Of a stretch of 64,000 nucleotides of DNA, positions 1-7,973 are shown piece by piece (within the stretch, counting starts at the first letter, position 1; every line of letters starts with the position of its first letter). Source of the DNA: SLFH01 sp050486265 (GTDB taxonomy: Bacteria; Planctomycetota; Phycisphaerae; Phycisphaerales; UBA1924); assembly GCA_050486265.1 (NCBI GenBank), contig JBJHCY010000007.1:1-64000 (forward strand), read 5' to 3'. The notes beneath the pieces are model-generated. The model saw only the letters and a program-made list of their open reading frames with translations. It was not told the origin of the DNA and searched no databases. The translations under genes were made by a program, and so were the position numbers.

Positions 1-117
1 GGATGCAGGACCAAAGACGCTCTCTGGCGAGCCATGCAGTCCGTCCTCGACCAGGTCACCTCGACCGACGCCGCCAACTGCTTCAGACACTGCGGGTACA
101 CGCTACAAATTGAATAG
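1..117 (+). CDS. IS630-family transposase, C-terminal end (cut by window edge)
   Basis: Frame 1 is open from the first base to a TAG at 115-117 and encodes 38 residues. They include LWRAMQSVLDQVT and end in CFRHCGYTLQIE. This matches the tail of IS630-type DDE transposases, which end in a Leu-Trp helix followed by a Gly-Tyr motif. The catalytic part lies left of the window. The stop is only 7 bases from the last base of the truA stop codon on the other strand, so the right end of the element must be very close to, or inside, that stop. Recognition rests on motif memory only. The completeness of the element cannot be judged. Confidence 0.6.
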   Translation, partial: GCRTKDALWRAMQSVLDQVTSTDAANCFRHCGYTLQIE

Positions 118-124
118 GGACGCT

Positions 125-1024
125 CTAAAACTCCACCCACTCCAGACACAACCCCTCGGGCGGCAGTGTCGGCCCCGCCTTCGTCCGATCCTTCGCCTCG
201 ATGATCCCCGCCACATCCCCCGGCGCGATCTTCCCCGCCCCGACCGCGACCAGCGTCCCGCCCAGTATGCGCACCATGTTGTACAAGAATCCGTTGCCCC
301 ACACGCGCATCCGCACCAGCGTCCCGTCGTCGCGTGGGCACACTTCCTCGCCCACCTCGCACCCGTAGACCGTCCGTACCGTGGTCCGGCGCCCGTGCCC
401 GGCCGCGGCGAACGACGCGAAGTCGTGTTCACCGACCACCGCCTCCGCCCCTTCGCGCATCAGCGCCACATCCAGCGACCCGCGATAGAAGTACGCGTCT
501 CGCCTCCGCCACAACGGACGCGTCTTGCCGCAGAAGATCGTGTACGAGTACCCCTTCGCCGTGCAGTCGCCGATCGGGTCGAAGCTTTCGTCGACGACCT
601 CCGCGTCGAGCACCAACAGATCCGGCGGCAGCTTCGAGTTCAGCGTCTGCACCAGCCGCCACGCCCCGCGCTCGACCGGCCAGCCGATCCCCGCGCCGTC
701 CCCGTCCGAGCAGATGAACGACGCGACCTGCCCGCCGCGACGCCCGTCCGGGAAAAACCCGCCCGCGTGCACGCCCGAATCCGTGCGGCTCGCCCCCTTC
801 ACCAGAACCGGTTCGCGCACCGCCTCGCGCACCGCCCGTTCGAGCACCGCCTGCACCGAGCGCAGCACCATCCGCCCCGGGCGCACCGAGTCGTACCCCT
901 CCAGCACCTTCGATGCGTCCGGCTCCGGCCGCTTGGACTCGGGCCCCCGCTCGGGCGGCTCCTGCTTCTGCCACCCCACGAAGTCCGTCCCGTCGTACGC
1001 GATGGTCAGCTTGTAACGCGGCAT
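125..1024 (-). CDS. truA: tRNA pseudouridine synthase A
   Basis: Cytoplasmic enzyme that converts uridines 38-40 of the tRNA anticodon arm to pseudouridine. The 299-residue product opens with YKLTIAYDGTDFVGWQ, typical of TruA. It carries the catalytic motif ASRTDSGVHA at about residues 78-87 (the Asp of RTDSG is the nucleophile) and the family motif FLYNMVRILGGTLV near 236-249. It ends in a canonical GLCLEWVEF. Residues about 21-50 form a charged insertion between the first strand and the helix, so the protein is somewhat longer than the usual 245-270. It is convergent with the IS630 transposase tail and separated from mraY by a repeat element. The start at 1024 directly precedes the conserved N-terminus. 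Confidence 0.95.
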   Translation of the reverse strand: MPRYKLTIAYDGTDFVGWQKQEPPERGPESKRPEPDASKVLEGYDSVRPGRMVLRSVQAVLERAVREAVREPVLVKGASRTDSGVHAGGFFPDGRRGGQVASFICSDGDGAGIGWPVERGAWRLVQTLNSKLPPDLLVLDAEVVDESFDPIGDCTAKGYSYTIFCGKTRPLWRRRDAYFYRGSLDVALMREGAEAVVGEHDFASFAAAGHGRRTTVRTVYGCEVGEEVCPRDDGTLVRMRVWGNGFLYNMVRILGGTLVAVGAGKIAPGDVAGIIEAKDRTKAGPTLPPEGLCLEWVEF

Positions 1025-1094
1025 CCGGCTATCTCGAAGTCAACGAAGAAAACCGGCAAGACACAAGCAACATAGCCAGTCCGCGATTCGACCT

Positions 1095-1370
1095 CGCCCC
1101 AACGGGGCGATGGGCTGTAGCCACGGGTGGAGCGCAGACCGACGCACAGCGTCGGACAAGCGCAACCCGTGGAAAGCGTGAGATAACAACACCGCCCTGA
1201 AGGGGCGGAGGAAATCTCGTGATCGGATGCGTCGAGCGAGGTTCGCTGAACGGAGAAGATTCCTCCGCCCCTTCAGGGCGGAATCTTTTTCGGAGCCGTG
1301 TTCCACGGGTTCCGGCGTGCTGCGCACACCTCCACCCGTGGCTACAGCCCTTCCCCCCTCCGGGGCTTCG
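1095..1370. repeat. Nested palindromic intergenic element
   Basis: The 495-base gap between mraY and truA holds no convincing gene but a mirror-symmetric element. Three pairs of inverted arms are nested around a centre near 1237: 1112-1131 with 1331-1350 (20 of 20 bases, gggctgtagccacgggtgga and its complement), 1165-1174 with 1301-1310, and 1192-1212 with 1261-1281 (ccgccctgaaggggcgga core). A further small hairpin, cgccccaacggggcg, lies just outside on the left. The modules resemble REP-like intergenic repeats of planctomycetes placed head to head. The assignment to a named family is inference. Confidence 0.85.
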
Positions 1371-1519
1371 ATGCCTTCCAGTGCTGCCGACCTCCGTTGA
1401 AGACCAGCGGCGCAAACCACTCGCTCCGGTGCTCACAATCGACCTCCACTCTTCACTAACAGCTCAGCACACAGACCGCGTGAGGCTACGCCGCAAAGTT
1501 TCGAAACAAGAGTAAGACT

Positions 1520-2674
1520 CTACCGCAGCTTGATCGTCGCAAGCGCAAACACGATCAGCACGATCGACAGGATCCACGCCCGCGTCACCACCTGCTGCTC
1601 CTGCCAGCCCCCGAGGTGGAAGTGGTGGTGGATCGGGGCGCACCGGAAGATCCGCTTGCCCTTGGTCTTCTTGTAGTACCCCACCTGCAGCATCACCGAC
1701 CCGATCTCGATCAGGAAGACGCCGCACATCAGCAGCACCACGATCTCCTGCCGCAGCACGATCGCCATGTACCCGATCAGCCCGCCAAGGCACAGCGACC
1801 CCGTGTCCCCCATGAACACCTTCGCGGGCGCGCAGTTCCACCACAAAAACCCAAGGCACGCCCCCGCCATCGCCCCCGCGATCACCCCGATCTCTTCGGC
1901 AGACGGGATGTGCGGGACGAGCAGCCTTTTCGCCGTCACCTCAGAACCCGCGATCAGCGCCAGCACCAGCAGCCCCAGCGCCACGGCCGCGGAGATCCCC
2001 GTCGCCAGCCCGTCCATCCCGTCGGTGATGTTCACCGCGTTGGAGATCCCCGCGATCATCAGCACGCTGATGAGCACGAACACAAGCGCGGGCAGGATCA
2101 CCACCCCGGGCGCGAGCTCCCCCGCCTCGTAGGTCTTCTGAAACGGCAGGTTCAGCACCCGGATCAGCGCGATCTCGTCGGTCCGCTGCGACAAAAACCA
2201 CCCGATGATCAGCCCCACCCCGAGCTGGAAGACCAGCTTCTCCCACGCGTAGAGCCCCTGGCGCCCGTCGCCCCGTCTCGCCGCCGTCAGCTTCAGCCAG
2301 TCGTCGAACCCCCCGAGCACCGCCATCCAGAACAGGACGAGCAGCCCCGCCATCACCACGAACCGCGTCAGGTCCGCGAGCAGAAAGACGCTCAGGAAGA
2401 TCGACCCGGCGATCAGCACCCCGCCCATCGTCGGCGTGTTCTTCTTGCTGGCCGTGTGCTGACGCAGCGCCTCGGCGTCCGAAAGCCCCGCGTCGCCCAC
2501 CTTCAGACGCGTCAGAAACCGGATCACCCGGGGGCCGACGAGCAGCACGATCAGGAACGACAGCGTCGCCGCGGCAAGCGCCCGGAACTCGATCTGGTCG
2601 AGCACCTGCACATACCGGTACAGCCCGCGCTCATCCAGCCAGTCGCGCGAGTTGTCCAGCAGGATGTACAGCAT
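1520..2674 (-). CDS. mraY: Phospho-N-acetylmuramoyl-pentapeptide-transferase
   Basis: Integral membrane enzyme that transfers phospho-MurNAc-pentapeptide to undecaprenyl phosphate, making lipid I. The product of about 384 residues is a multi-spanning protein with the family motifs KKNTPTMGGVLI, NITDGMDGLATG, FMGDTGSLCLGG and the cytoplasmic PIHHHFHLGGWQEQQV near the end, whose His triplet is part of the active site. I start at the ATG at 2674 (MLYILLDNSRDW), which matches the family N-terminus. An in-frame start ten codons upstream (2704) adds only basic residues. It is the last gene of murE-murF-mraY, separated from murF by about 130 bases. Confidence 0.96.
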   Translation of the reverse strand: MLYILLDNSRDWLDERGLYRYVQVLDQIEFRALAAATLSFLIVLLVGPRVIRFLTRLKVGDAGLSDAEALRQHTASKKNTPTMGGVLIAGSIFLSVFLLADLTRFVVMAGLLVLFWMAVLGGFDDWLKLTAARRGDGRQGLYAWEKLVFQLGVGLIIGWFLSQRTDEIALIRVLNLPFQKTYEAGELAPGVVILPALVFVLISVLMIAGISNAVNITDGMDGLATGISAAVALGLLVLALIAGSEVTAKRLLVPHIPSAEEIGVIAGAMAGACLGFLWWNCAPAKVFMGDTGSLCLGGLIGYMAIVLRQEIVVLLMCGVFLIEIGSVMLQVGYYKKTKGKRIFRCAPIHHHFHLGGWQEQQVVTRAWILSIVLIVFALATIKLR

Positions 2675-2807
2675 CCGGGCCCCGCCTGCGTTCCGCCGCC
2701 GCATCCGTGCGCCGACGGGCCGAGTCTATCGCCTTCCGATCCGCCCGCCGACGATCCGCCGGATGGTCCACACCCAATCCCCAGCCCGTCCCCAACCGAT
2801 CGGGGCC

Positions 2808-4229
2808 TCAGCCCGTCCCGACCGCCTCGGCCTTCAGCTCCAGGCACTTCTCGACCCGCTCAAACTCCAGCCCCCGCGAGGCTTTCAGCAGCACCAGCCC
2901 GGACCCGACTACGGCCTCCGCCGCCCGCCGAACCTCCGCGCCCCCCCGCCCCGCCAGCACCACCAACTCGCCGGTGAACGAGCCCCGCCCGACCGTCTCG
3001 GCCGCCTCGGCCATCGCCCCGCCCATCAGCACCAGCACACCGAGCCCGCTGATCCGAAGCGCCCGCTCGATCACCTCGCGGTGCATCGCCGGGCCTTCGG
3101 GCCCGACTTCGAGCATGTCGCCCAGCACCGCCGCCTTCGGCCCGTCGGCCTCGGTCGCGTCGAGCACCTCCAGCGCCGCGAGCATCGAGTCCGGGTTCGC
3201 GTTGTACGCGTCGTTGATCACCCGCAGGGATCCGATCCGACGGGGTTCCAGCCGCATCTTCTCCGGCCGCACGCGCGCCAGCCCCTCGCGGATCTGGTCG
3301 TCGTCGAGCCCGAGTTCGCGTGCGATCAGCACCGCCGCCGCTCCGTTCACCGCGTTGTGCGCCCCAAGCAGCGGGACCTCGAAGCGACCGCCGCCCAGCT
3401 CGAACGAGACACCCTCCGCGTGCGCTCGGACACGGGTGATGCGGCAGTCCGCGTCCTCGGCGGCGCCGAACCACCGGACGCGATCCTCGCCCGCGAGAAC
3501 CTTCCGGAGTTCGGGGCTGTCGGCCGTCGCGAACAGCACGCCCCCCTCACAGAGACCGGCCCCCTCGCAGAGGCCGGCCCGTATCGACGCCTTCTCCGCC
3601 GCCACCCCCGCCAGCGACCCCAGGCCCTCAAGGTGGGCCCGACCGATCTTGGTGATGCAGGCGAATTCGGGCCGCGCAAGCTCGGAGAGTTCGGCGATCT
3701 CGCCCGGCGCGTTCGTCCCAATCTCGCAGACCAGGTACTCGGCGCCCCGCGGGCAGTTCAGCAGCGTCATCGAGACGCCCATGAGGTTGTTGTGGCTCTT
3801 GGCCGAAGCCGATCCACGCAGCACCGTCCCCAGCGCCGCGTCGATCAGGCGGCACGCCGTCGTCTTGCCCGCAGAACCCGTCACCGCGATCACCGGCGTC
3901 CGATCGATCTCACCCCGCCAAGCACGCGCCATCGCCACCAGCGCATCCAGCGTCTTCTCGACCCGCAAAGTCGGCACGCCCGCCGGCTCGACATCACGGT
4001 CCACCACCGCCAGGGCCGCGCCCGCCCCGACCGCCTGCGGCAAGTACCGGTGCCCATCCGTCGTCGCGCCGGCGAAGGCGAAAAACGCGTCGCCGGGCCG
4101 GACCTCGCGCGTGTCGATCTTCGCCCCGCGGATTCCAAGATCCCCCGAGGGGCCGCACTCGGGCTCGCAGAGCCAACGCCCCCCGGTCAGGGCGACGATC
4201 CGATCGGGTGTCCAGAAGGGTGTGTTCAC
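2808..4229 (-). CDS. murF: UDP-N-acetylmuramoyl-tripeptide--D-alanyl-D-alanine ligase
   Basis: ATP-dependent Mur ligase that adds D-Ala-D-Ala to UDP-MurNAc-tripeptide in the cytoplasm. It has 473 residues, a normal length. Visible features are an N-terminal substrate domain with IDTREVRPGDAFFAF, the ATP loop VTGSAGKTT at 116-124, a central NNLMGVSMTLL segment, and the C-terminal domain motif VINDAYNANPDSM followed by LGDMLEVGP. Its ATG overlaps the murE stop by four bases (ATGA), so the two are translationally coupled. Gene order murE-murF-mraY is that of the dcw cluster, but murD, ftsW, murG and the fts genes do not follow here. Confidence 0.97.
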   Translation of the reverse strand: MNTPFWTPDRIVALTGGRWLCEPECGPSGDLGIRGAKIDTREVRPGDAFFAFAGATTDGHRYLPQAVGAGAALAVVDRDVEPAGVPTLRVEKTLDALVAMARAWRGEIDRTPVIAVTGSAGKTTACRLIDAALGTVLRGSASAKSHNNLMGVSMTLLNCPRGAEYLVCEIGTNAPGEIAELSELARPEFACITKIGRAHLEGLGSLAGVAAEKASIRAGLCEGAGLCEGGVLFATADSPELRKVLAGEDRVRWFGAAEDADCRITRVRAHAEGVSFELGGGRFEVPLLGAHNAVNGAAAVLIARELGLDDDQIREGLARVRPEKMRLEPRRIGSLRVINDAYNANPDSMLAALEVLDATEADGPKAAVLGDMLEVGPEGPAMHREVIERALRISGLGVLVLMGGAMAEAAETVGRGSFTGELVVLAGRGGAEVRRAAEAVVGSGLVLLKASRGLEFERVEKCLELKAEAVGTG

Positions 4230-5818
4230 GGCGATGGGGCCTGTCCTGAGACGCCGCCGGGCCGGGGCGATATCGCGCCCGGCCTCACGGTGATCTCTGG
4301 ATCGGCTCGTCGCCCGCGCAGCGCTTCAAACGCGTGCGCGCGATCGTCGAACGCGATGCGCCGCTCGCCCCCGTCTTCGGCGCGGAGGATCTGGTAGTCC
4401 TCGTGCCCCTTGCCCGCGATCAGCACCACATCCTCCGGCCGCGCTTCCGAAACGGCCGTCGCGATCGCCTCGGCGCGGTCCAGCACCACGCGCACGCGCG
4501 AGCGGTCACTCTCGGGCACGCCCGCGTACACCTCGCCCGCGATCGACGCGGGGTCTTCCGTCCGCGGGTTGTCGCTGGTGATGATCGGGATGTCCGCCAG
4601 CCTCGCTGCGATCTCGCCCATCATCGGCCGCTTGGACCGGTCGCGGTCGCCCCCGCACCCGAAGACGACGATCAGCCTCTCGCGCGAGACCGGGCGCAGC
4701 GTCGCCAGCACCCGCTCCAGAGCGTCGGGCGTGTGCGCGAAATCCACGAAGACGGCCGGCGAACCGTCGCCCACCGGTTCGAGCCTGCCCGGCGGGGCGG
4801 TCGCCCGCTCCAGCGCTCCGGTCAGATCGCTCGGCGTCGCGCCGGCCGCGTACGCCGCCGCGAACGCCTGGAGCACATTCATCGCGTTGTGATCGCCGAT
4901 GAGCCCGATCCTCGCGTGCGCCACGCCCCACGGCCCCTGCATCCGCAGGCGCATCCCCGTCGGCGTCCGCGACGCGATCTTCACATGGATCCCCCGATCC
5001 CGGCGCAGGCTCGCCTGCCACACCCGGCACTGGGCCGGAGCCGCGACCTGCGGCATGTACGGATCGTCCGCGTTCACCACCGCCACCCCGTCACCGGGCA
5101 GCATCGCAAACAGCCTCGACTTCGCCTCCGCGTACCGCGGCATCGTCCCGTGCTCGTCCAGATGCTCGGAAGACAGATTCGTGAACACACCGACCCCGAA
5201 GCGGACGCCGCTCGCCCGGTCCTGCGTCAGCGCGTGGCTGGAGACCTCGACCGCCGCCGCCCGGCAGCCCGAACGCACCATGGTCGCCAGCGTGCGGCTC
5301 AACTCGATCGAGGGCGGGGTCGTCAGCGACGCCGCGCGAACGCCGACGCCGTCGTCGATCTCGATCGTCCCGACCATCCCGCACTTGCGCCCGGCACCGT
5401 TGAGCAGCGTGCGGCAGAGGTGGACGACCGTGCTCTTGCCGTTGGTGCCCGTCACACCGATCAGCGACAGGCGGGAGGAGGGCTCGCCGAAAAACCGCTC
5501 CGCGGTCATCGCGCACAAACGGGGCAGCTCATCGGTCAGCACGCACGGCACATCGACCGTCGCCGCGACTTCCGGGTCGTCGGTCATCACCGCCGCCGCC
5601 CCGCGCTCGACCGCGTCTTTTACATACGCCCGCCCGTCGAACTTCCGCCCGCGCCGGGCCACGAACAGCCAGCCCGGGCCGACCTTGCGGCTGTCCTCGG
5701 CGATCTCGGCGATCGGTGTCGACCGGTCCCCGCGCAGCTCGAAACTCGGGCCCGACCCCCCGGGCTCGGGCAGGAACGAGCCGAGCGGCCGGGTCGAAAT
5801 TGCGGATGGTTCGGGCAT
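4226..5818 (-). CDS. murE: UDP-MurNAc-L-Ala-D-Glu--2,6-diaminopimelate ligase
   Basis: Mur ligase that adds the third amino acid to the peptidoglycan stem peptide. The 530-residue protein has the ATP loop GVTGTNGKST at 121-130, the segment YAEAKSRLF at about 229-237 (its Lys is the one carbamylated in the family), HNAMNVLQA at 310, VDFAHTPDALE at 358 and DNPR at 416-419. In this family DNPR marks meso-diaminopimelate as substrate, so the organism is expected to make DAP-type peptidoglycan. That matters because the wall of planctomycetes was long disputed. It is the first gene of the leftward operon, with queA upstream in the same direction after about 90 bases. Confidence 0.96.
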   Translation of the reverse strand: MPEPSAISTRPLGSFLPEPGGSGPSFELRGDRSTPIAEIAEDSRKVGPGWLFVARRGRKFDGRAYVKDAVERGAAAVMTDDPEVAATVDVPCVLTDELPRLCAMTAERFFGEPSSRLSLIGVTGTNGKSTVVHLCRTLLNGAGRKCGMVGTIEIDDGVGVRAASLTTPPSIELSRTLATMVRSGCRAAAVEVSSHALTQDRASGVRFGVGVFTNLSSEHLDEHGTMPRYAEAKSRLFAMLPGDGVAVVNADDPYMPQVAAPAQCRVWQASLRRDRGIHVKIASRTPTGMRLRMQGPWGVAHARIGLIGDHNAMNVLQAFAAAYAAGATPSDLTGALERATAPPGRLEPVGDGSPAVFVDFAHTPDALERVLATLRPVSRERLIVVFGCGGDRDRSKRPMMGEIAARLADIPIITSDNPRTEDPASIAGEVYAGVPESDRSRVRVVLDRAEAIATAVSEARPEDVVLIAGKGHEDYQILRAEDGGERRIAFDDRAHAFEALRGRRADPEITVRPGAISPRPGGVSGQAPSP

Positions 5819-5905
5819 CTGACGAGTCCGGGGTGCTCGCCAATGAGCATACCAACGGGCCGGCGCGGGCGCAGGGTTCTGGTTTCTGGGTTCAAGTTTC
5901 TGGGA

Positions 5906-7012
5906 TTAGGGCAGCAGCAGCATGGCGTCGCCATAGGAGTAGAAGCGGTACCGCTCGGCGACCGCGAGCTCGTACAGGCGTTTGAGGTCTGATGCCCCCC
6001 CGGGAAGCAGGGAGGCGACCATCGCCATCAGTGTCGAACGCGGCAGGTGGAAGTTGGTCAGCAGACCGTGGGCCCAACGCCAGTCGTGCCCGGGCGTGAT
6101 CAGGATCTCGGTCTCCAGCCAGTCGGGGTCGTGATCGAGCTTTGCGAATGACTCGAGCGTGCGCGCGCTCGTGGTGCCTACAGGAATCACCCTGCCCGGC
6201 GTCCGCCCGGCCATCTTGGACTCGATCCGCTCGCGCAGGCCGGGGGTCAGGGCGCAGCGTTCGCTGTGCATCTGGTGGGCCTCGACGGTCTCGGTCTCGA
6301 CGGGCTTGAAGGTGCCTGTGCCGACATGCAGCACGACCTCGCCCCGCTCGACCCCGCGCTCGTCGAGGCGGCCCAGCAGGTCGGGGGTGAAGTGCAGCCC
6401 GGCGGTGGGGGCGGCGACCGACCCGGTCTCGGCGGCGTAGACCGTCTGGTACGCCGCCCGGTCCTGCTCGTCGGCGATGTCGAGCCCCATGCGTTTGCGA
6501 GCCGCGACGATGTAGGGGGGCAGAGGGGTGAACCCGAGCTCGGCCAGGGCCCTCGATGCGTCGGCGGGTTCGCCCGTCCGGCCCTCGACCCTGGCGACCC
6601 ACGCCCCCGGCTCGCGCTCGCCGACGCGTTGGAGCAAGGTCAGGCGGATCGGCCCGGGCTGTCCTTGGCGGTCGAGGAGCCGGATCACGGCGCCCTCGCT
6701 CTTGCGCCGGGCCTTGACCATGACCTCCCAGGTCCCCGGCTCGCTGCCGTCGCGGAGGTAGAGCCCCTCGGCCTTGCCCCCCGTGTCTTCGCGGACGCCG
6801 AAGAACCGGGCGGGGAGGACGCGCGAGCGGTTGAACACCAAGAGGTCGCCCGCTTCGAGCAGTTCGGGCAGATCGCGGACGGTCCGGTGCTCGACGCGCG
6901 AGAGGCCAGAGCGACGCACGACCATGAGGCGGGCTGAGTCGCGGGGCTCGGCGGGGCGGACCGCGATCAGGTCTTCGGGCAGGTGGTAGTCGAGTTCGTC
7001 GGTGCGGAGCAT
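5906..7012 (-). CDS. queA: S-adenosylmethionine:tRNA ribosyltransferase-isomerase
   Basis: Makes epoxyqueuosine in tRNA by transferring the ribosyl group of S-adenosylmethionine to 7-aminomethyl-7-deazaguanine at the wobble position. The 368-residue protein starts at MLRTDELDYHLPEDLIAVRP, the characteristic QueA N-terminus. This decides for the ATG at 7012 over an in-frame upstream start at 7078, whose extension looks random. Other family segments are DLLVFNRSRVLPARFFG, the substrate-site block SVAAPTAGLHFTPDLL, VGTGTFKPVE and the C-terminal INFHLP-like stretch LTNFHLPRSTLMAMVASL. It lies upstream of murE on the same strand and may share its transcript. The functional link to the cell-wall genes is unclear. 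Confidence 0.95.
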   Translation of the reverse strand: MLRTDELDYHLPEDLIAVRPAEPRDSARLMVVRRSGLSRVEHRTVRDLPELLEAGDLLVFNRSRVLPARFFGVREDTGGKAEGLYLRDGSEPGTWEVMVKARRKSEGAVIRLLDRQGQPGPIRLTLLQRVGEREPGAWVARVEGRTGEPADASRALAELGFTPLPPYIVAARKRMGLDIADEQDRAAYQTVYAAETGSVAAPTAGLHFTPDLLGRLDERGVERGEVVLHVGTGTFKPVETETVEAHQMHSERCALTPGLRERIESKMAGRTPGRVIPVGTTSARTLESFAKLDHDPDWLETEILITPGHDWRWAHGLLTNFHLPRSTLMAMVASLLPGGASDLKRLYELAVAERYRFYSYGDAMLLLP

Positions 7013-7143
7013 CGTGGATCGGCTCGGGACGGGTCTGTTGTGGCGGACGGGTGCGCCGGTGTTGAGCCCGGGCATCACGCCCCTCCAGACGGACCCTGCT
7101 TTGCGGGGGAGCGGTCACGGGCCGGGCCGCAGGGCGGGATGTT

Positions 7144-7557
7144 ATGGGCGGGGCCTTCCGGCACGCCGTTCGAACAGGTTTGGGCGTGTTCGAGCCCGCC
7201 GGCCCCATCCCGACGCCCTTGTCTGTGCTCCCGCCCCCTCGGGCGGAGCAGGCCGAGACCGCCCGCCCCGCCGAGGCGTGCGAGCGGGCGACGGTGTCGC
7301 GCCGGTACGCCGACCATCTGGAAATCGCGAACGAGCGGGCGCTGCGGACCAGGGCCGAAATCGAACTGGCCGCGTACACCCCGGCCCCGCGCCGTGAGCC
7401 CGCCGAGCGTGCGCCCGAGACCCCCGAACGCCCGAAGGCCCCGAGGCTGGGCGATGTCTCGCCGGTCGTGGATCGGCGCGAGCGGGTCGAGTTGGTGCGC
7501 CGGTACGAGCTGGCCCTGCGGCTGCCGCGGGGCTCGGTGCTGGATGTGTGGGGGTGA
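7144..7557 (+). CDS. Conserved-looking hypothetical protein
   Basis: I do not recognise this protein of up to 137 residues. The reading frame has the strong G/C third-position bias of its neighbours, which supports it as coding. The middle is a charged helix (RRYADHLEIANERALRTRAE), followed by a Pro-rich linker and a second basic helix, RRERVELVRRYELALRLPRG. There is no signal peptide or membrane segment. The start is uncertain: the ATG at 7144 gives the longest form, and GTG codons downstream (for instance before FEPAGPIP) would give a shorter one. It is divergent from queA, with about 130 bases between the two starts. Confidence 0.5.
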   Translation: MGGAFRHAVRTGLGVFEPAGPIPTPLSVLPPPRAEQAETARPAEACERATVSRRYADHLEIANERALRTRAEIELAAYTPAPRREPAERAPETPERPKAPRLGDVSPVVDRRERVELVRRYELALRLPRGSVLDVWG

Positions 7558-7973
7558 GGGCGGGGGCTGCGCCCGGGCGCTGGGTGCCGGGCGCGGGGCG
7601 CAGGGATGGCTTCGGCCTGCGGCCGAGGCTTGAGCTGAGAACTTCAGAACTCGAAAGCATGTCGCGGCCGAAGGCCGCCTCGGCCCCTGCGCCCAGCTCC
7701 CCGCGCCCAGCGCCCACCCTTACCCATCGCGATCTCTCGTCTCCGCACCAACCCTTTACATAAGGATTATGTTCGCTGTCAAGCCCTCCGGCCTGTTGGC
7801 AAACTGTGGACCGGTGGCGGGGGGCCTTCATGGGGGCTTCACGGATCCGCGCGGTTCGGGTACGCTGCGGGGTCGGCGTGGCCGTTGGCCCGCTTGCGGG
7901 AGCCACGCCGCGGCATGCAACTTTCTTGTTCGCCCCGGGCGCAGGCCGGCCGTTGGGGCGGAGGAGGGTCCCG
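7558..7973. repeat. Gene-free stretch with a GC-rich inverted repeat
   Basis: This 416-base gap upstream of the EF-G-like gene carries an imperfect inverted repeat. The left arm at 7575-7603 (gggcgctgggtgccgggcgc core) pairs with 7687-7715 (cgcgcccagcgccc core). A second, inner pair around 7610-7629 and 7663-7685 is built from ggccg/cggcc words. Similar gggcgcggggtgctgggcgc-type words recur at 19248-19298 and in weaker form near 25100. Beyond 7720 I see no gene. A good ribosome binding site, gaggagg, lies at about 7961-7967, just before the downstream ATG. Confidence 0.6.
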
